In this document: positions 6,201-8,034 of the stretch, in pieces | How positions within the stretch are numbered: the first letter of the stretch is position 1 | How the letters are laid out: each line of letters begins with the position of its first letter | The notes under the pieces: model-generated | What the model saw: the letters and a program-made list of their open reading frames with translations, nothing else | Database searches by the model: none | Told to the model about the DNA's origin: nothing | NCBI GenBank assembly: GCA_002394535.1 | Contig: DGUG01000224.1 | Location: 1 to 8,034, forward strand | Length of the DNA stretch: 8,034 nt | From: Lachnospiraceae bacterium UBA4316 | GTDB taxonomy: Bacteria; Bacillota; Clostridia; Lachnospirales; Lachnospiraceae | Reading direction: 5' to 3' | Translations under genes and position numbers: made by a program

Positions 6201-8034
6201 TAAGTATTAATTACAACACGCTGACCCTTAAGGTGTATCTTGACGATGAACTTTCGACAAAGCCGGGCATCGTTACATTACGTCAGGGTGGGGGAATTAA
6301 ATATACACTTTCATCGACAAACGGAATATACACTGAGTATATTCTTGACTCCGAATCAACCTACGATGTATTCATAAACGGTGTAGATACAGGCGAAGAC
6401 CTTTCCATAGCCTCAAGCAGTACCGAGGTTTATTACTATACTGTTCAGCTTGCCATTCAGGATGATACACCATGGACTGATGCCGGTGTCAAACTTTGTG
6501 ATGCGAGCGGTAATCAGTTGGGAACTCTGGATTATGCTTCCACAACAGCCAATATCACATACTATGAACGGATTCTTCAGAAAAATGATTCACAGGCATA
6601 TTCGGTATACGTAGAAAACGTCAACACCGGTAAAACGGTAAGGGCGGATGCAAGCGGCCGAAGCACATCGGCTACATTCTATACTGCTACAGTGAACACT
6701 ACATGCTCATCATATCCGGGAGAAGACTTGAGCTTTAATATCAATAATGGTGTGGAGCAATATAAATTGAGTCAAACTTCCGCAAATGGAAATAATCGCA
6801 CCTATCAGAGTCAGCATGTCTTCGTAAGAGCTGATGGAGGTAATGAGTCAGCATATGTATTGAACTCCGGCAATGTTAATTTTACGGGAGCAACCGATAA
6901 CATAACGAGCACAGCTAAAAATCTGGACCTGACGGTTTATGTAATAAATTATTACGGATACAAATTTAATGCTTCGGATAAGGATAAAAAGAATCCCATA
7001 GAAGATTTGAGAGCTGATCATTATGTGGTCAGTGGGCGATTTGAAACCCCTTCACATGATGAATATGTAGAAGGCTTTTCATTTGACGGATGGAGCACAG
7101 ACAAATGGAATATAGCGGAAACGTCTTACGCAGCATTTGATTTTGGCAGTCCGATAACTGCTGACAAAAATCTGTATGCTCACTTTATGAAGCCTACCGT
7201 CAGAATAAACGGATATGTAAGAACAGACAGTAACGGAAGTCAAAATGGAAACGGAACAAGCTTCCGTTTAGCTAACCTTTCCATCTCCGGTTTCGAAAAA
7301 GGTAATACAATTCAGTATATTCTTTTTAATAATACAGGTATAAGCAGTATTACAGCATTAGGCGGAGTCGCATCCAATGGGGGAAGTTTTGATTCCAATA
7401 GGAATATTCTTACCTTTTCTTCGTATGTATCAATGGAAAAGGCTCAGCAAGTAGTCAGAGATTATCTGGTGTTTACACCTAATACAAATCAGGCAAGTAC
7501 AATCAGTGTAACGGTAATGGATTATAAGGGAAACACTGCCGAGGCAACTACGGCAGCAGGTCAGTCCCAGAGCACAGATTCGAACTGGATAGACATGAGT
7601 ACTCTTTCGAAGGGAGCTACTCTTAGCGATGGTAAATACTACTATGTGAATAAAAATCTCACATTTGATAATTCGGGTTCCGCAGGTGAAAACGGCTTAA
7701 AGGTTAACGGTACTGTAACTATTTATATCAAGAGCGGATGCACTCTTACTCTAAAGGGCGGTAACGCATCGGGAACCACCGGAGGTGGCGCTGGTCTGTA
7801 TCTCCCGTCAGGAGCCAATCTATATCTGATGGGTGGTGGAACACTAAAAGCAACCGGTGGTAATGCGGCAGACGGTGGGAAAGGTTCGAACGGTGGCAAT
7901 GGAGTCTTAAAAGCGGATAAATACAAGTACGGCGGAGCCGGTGGCGCAGGAGGAAACGGCGGCGGCGGAGCCGGAGCCGGGATAGGAGGAAACGGCGGCA
8001 AAGGTGGCGACGGTGGTGCAAGCACAGGAAACGG
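3260..8034 (+). CDS. Giant secreted/surface multidomain adhesin-like protein (3' end beyond window)
   Basis: The frame stays open for 1591 codons and runs off the right edge, so this is only the N-terminal part. Residues 1-33 are a signal peptide (MKKR start, hydrophobic core, likely cleavage after IFA). A Pro/Thr-rich linker (about 113-190) interrupts a Lachnospiraceae-type module (FPDSL near 93-97; TWK then FVYTPVL, about 200-270). Next come an EGVFP module (279-446, ending FSFYTVEFTY), a DSEVLLQDILDELEIVGEVT module (about 447-518), a beta-sandwich that may bind carbohydrate (about 528-733), a fibronectin-III-like domain (736-822, core Trp752), an InlB-B/Flg_new-like repeat (827-903, FDGWY, LYGHW), four degenerate tandem repeats (910-1228), a second InlB-like repeat (about 1228-1309, FDGW, LYAHF), an unrecognised domain (1310-1435), a beta-helix-like stretch (1443-1530), and a Gly-rich tract to the edge. 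I see no catalytic motif. Adhesion or matrix binding is the likely role. A sortase or other anchor would lie outside the window. ATG 3260 is the first in-frame start after TGA 3176-3178. Confidence 0.88.
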   Translation, partial: MKKRIVRNTITRALAVAMSFVIAMSGTDMTIFAETQNDSASAKTSEGEKTHTDEHSSGTRSATKYEIVNFGTLDESVSRQELAAGDSADKIIFPDSLIVTVKAVVDEADTKETTPTPTPTDTPTPTPEVTNVVPEEAPTVTPEPSPTGEPEMVTPAPADDNPQTPETTDATTPVPTPDESSPAENSGTSEGEITGWHIPLTPFTVRADEAVTKTLTGITWKIDKDKSSSEEFTSANPGDSFVYTPVLSESDRKNHTISDKATLPVITVTIVEAQAPAFVRSVTVDGVVITVMADEGVFPSDAQLEAKKVPVSIQGKIDEVVDKERDTNRNVAVSYTFDIKITDKDGNEIEPDNTKGKVKVSFATAEVSNANLEADIYHINESSETIVSATKLDSATISTDELTRQAESLADNSEGTKDELAANDATEAIQASTESFSFYTVEFTYEQKQYVMPGDSEVLLQDILDELEIVGEVTDAVGSNTALFMPENRDGIWYIVALQPFSTEEWLKVTVDGVEIEIIVTDSSAVSQSLGVKNGWSTDNILSDGETLAYVNSFNNNASMAITSSANVCLYTKDYHEEGGISNDGVVTYEDIKWNLKVGAYQDNAIFLRPGKSVTLTFDTVGVYQNVYFLGLAGGVNDTTDATMDATINYSDGSKSSSTFTVYDSWTKVTTPVEGTKFLSGYKRYNNKNKKYEDIKFSVAGMKVDTSKLISSITIKNTHNAANLSVFGVSGITANIPSPVNVVETDGRVVKWNPVNDASSYRIDVSKDPNFSTMENGYNNKEVQGTSCDLSDLDPGEYYIRVRAVNSSGGQSASSEVIHADWKTKLFKIKYEQNITGNIEILSGSLDTCTITDGQNNKTTLPSVRLDGYTFDGWYNKPDGGSRIGAGGASYYVSESATLYGHWTQIPNTAIVNLTKDSAPWSEQTVALYQGGKQIYTLSGNGGTYSNAKVVNGTYDIYVNKRKSDQTITFNATTSSQKMAVSINYNTLTLKVYLDDELSTKPGIVTLRQGGGIKYTLSSTNGIYTEYILDSESTYDVFINGVDTGEDLSIASSSTEVYYYTVQLAIQDDTPWTDAGVKLCDASGNQLGTLDYASTTANITYYERILQKNDSQAYSVYVENVNTGKTVRADASGRSTSATFYTATVNTTCSSYPGEDLSFNINNGVEQYKLSQTSANGNNRTYQSQHVFVRADGGNESAYVLNSGNVNFTGATDNITSTAKNLDLTVYVINYYGYKFNASDKDKKNPIEDLRADHYVVSGRFETPSHDEYVEGFSFDGWSTDKWNIAETSYAAFDFGSPITADKNLYAHFMKPTVRINGYVRTDSNGSQNGNGTSFRLANLSISGFEKGNTIQYILFNNTGISSITALGGVASNGGSFDSNRNILTFSSYVSMEKAQQVVRDYLVFTPNTNQASTISVTVMDYKGNTAEATTAAGQSQSTDSNWIDMSTLSKGATLSDGKYYYVNKNLTFDNSGSAGENGLKVNGTVTIYIKSGCTLTLKGGNASGTTGGGAGLYLPSGANLYLMGGGTLKATGGNAADGGKGSNGGNGVLKADKYKYGGAGGAGGNGGGGAGAGIGGNGGKGGDGGASTGN
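3596..3829 (+). repeat. Pro/Thr/Glu-rich low-complexity linker (residues 113-190)
   Basis: This stretch encodes runs such as TPTPTPTDTPTPTPE followed by looser Pro, Thr, Glu and Asp repeats. Such linkers are usually extended, flexible and often glycosylated spacers in exported Firmicutes proteins. Here it lies inside, rather than after, the first conserved module. The DNA is built of short ACC/CCT/CCG units that could vary in number between strains. Confidence 0.8.
5987..6943 (+). repeat. Four degenerate tandem protein repeats of about 75-87 residues
   Basis: Residues about 910-986, 987-1061, 1062-1141 and 1142-1228 each begin with a hydrophobic strand and share a pattern: a polar Asp and Pro-Trp segment (SAPWSEQ, DTPWTDA), a Gly turn, YTL (IYTLSGNGGTY, KYTLSSTNGIYTE), and a closing strand with TYDIYVN, TYDVFINGVDTG or YSVYVENVNTG. 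The fourth copy is the most diverged. The pattern is Cna-B- or PEGA-like stalk architecture, inferred from strand layout only. There is no clear DNA-level repetition, so the duplications are old. Confidence 0.6.
7790..8034 (+). repeat. Gly-rich tract of the surface protein, continuing past the window edge
   Basis: Codons from about 1511 become dominated by Gly, Ala and Asn (GGNAADGGKGSNGGNG, then GGAGGAGGNGGGGAGAGIGG). A 15-base unit GGAGGAAACGGCGGC occurs at 7949-7963 and again at 7985-7999, a 36-base (12-residue) period. Composition shifts sharply to GGC/GGT/GGA codons, so local GC and G-strand skew are far above the rest of the gene. It recalls PE-PGRS or Gly-rich beta-helix surface tracts. 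Long Pro-rich open frames on the opposite strand are artefacts of this composition. Confidence 0.75.

Noticed and set aside
7723..8025. Minus-strand Pro-rich and Arg/His-rich frames
   Set aside because: Both are complements of the GGN codons of the Gly-rich tract; the plus-strand reading continues the 1591-codon frame.

Overview
The window most resembles a gut or rumen Lachnospiraceae (Clostridia) chromosome, for example the Butyrivibrio/Roseburia neighbourhood. The evidence is moderate GC by eye, GGAGG-type ribosome sites, a LytS-like kinase paired with a response regulator carrying a SARP-like output domain, and a very large exported protein built from modules typical of surface proteins in that family. 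No single marker fixes the genus.

Layout from left to right. Bases 60-2198 (+) hold a two-component pair. A seven-helix membrane sensor kinase is followed, with no gap, by a response regulator with a winged-helix DNA-binding output domain. Bases 2211-2881 (-) hold a convergent toxin-antitoxin cassette: an AbrB/SpoVT-fold antitoxin, then a RelE/ParE-fold toxin. It has a near-consensus promoter at 2926-2954 and a palindrome over the predicted transcription start. Bases 2955-3259 are a roughly 300-base intergenic region. It carries short direct and inverted repeats, two candidate rightward promoters, and a strong intrinsic-terminator hairpin at 3155-3202, placed inside the probable leader of the next gene. 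From 3260 to the right edge (+) one uninterrupted reading frame of 1591 codons has no stop in the window. It encodes the N-terminal part of a giant secreted or cell-surface protein. In order it has a signal peptide, a Pro/Thr linker, Lachnospiraceae-type beta modules, a beta-sandwich, a fibronectin-III-like domain, two InlB-B/Flg_new-like repeats flanking four degenerate tandem repeats, a beta-helix-like stretch, and a Gly-rich low-complexity tract that runs off the edge.

How the parts may work together (inference): the two-component system could control the surface protein across the toxin-antitoxin insertion, and the leader terminator would add a second control layer. The toxin-antitoxin pair looks self-contained and may simply sit between them. 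I see no CRISPR array, tRNA, rRNA, transposase or phage gene. The most notable points are the attenuator-like leader, the mosaic giant adhesin with its Gly-rich tract, the pairing of an AbrB-type antitoxin with a RelE-type toxin, and a possibly leaderless kinase mRNA. I cannot show that any of these is a new system.
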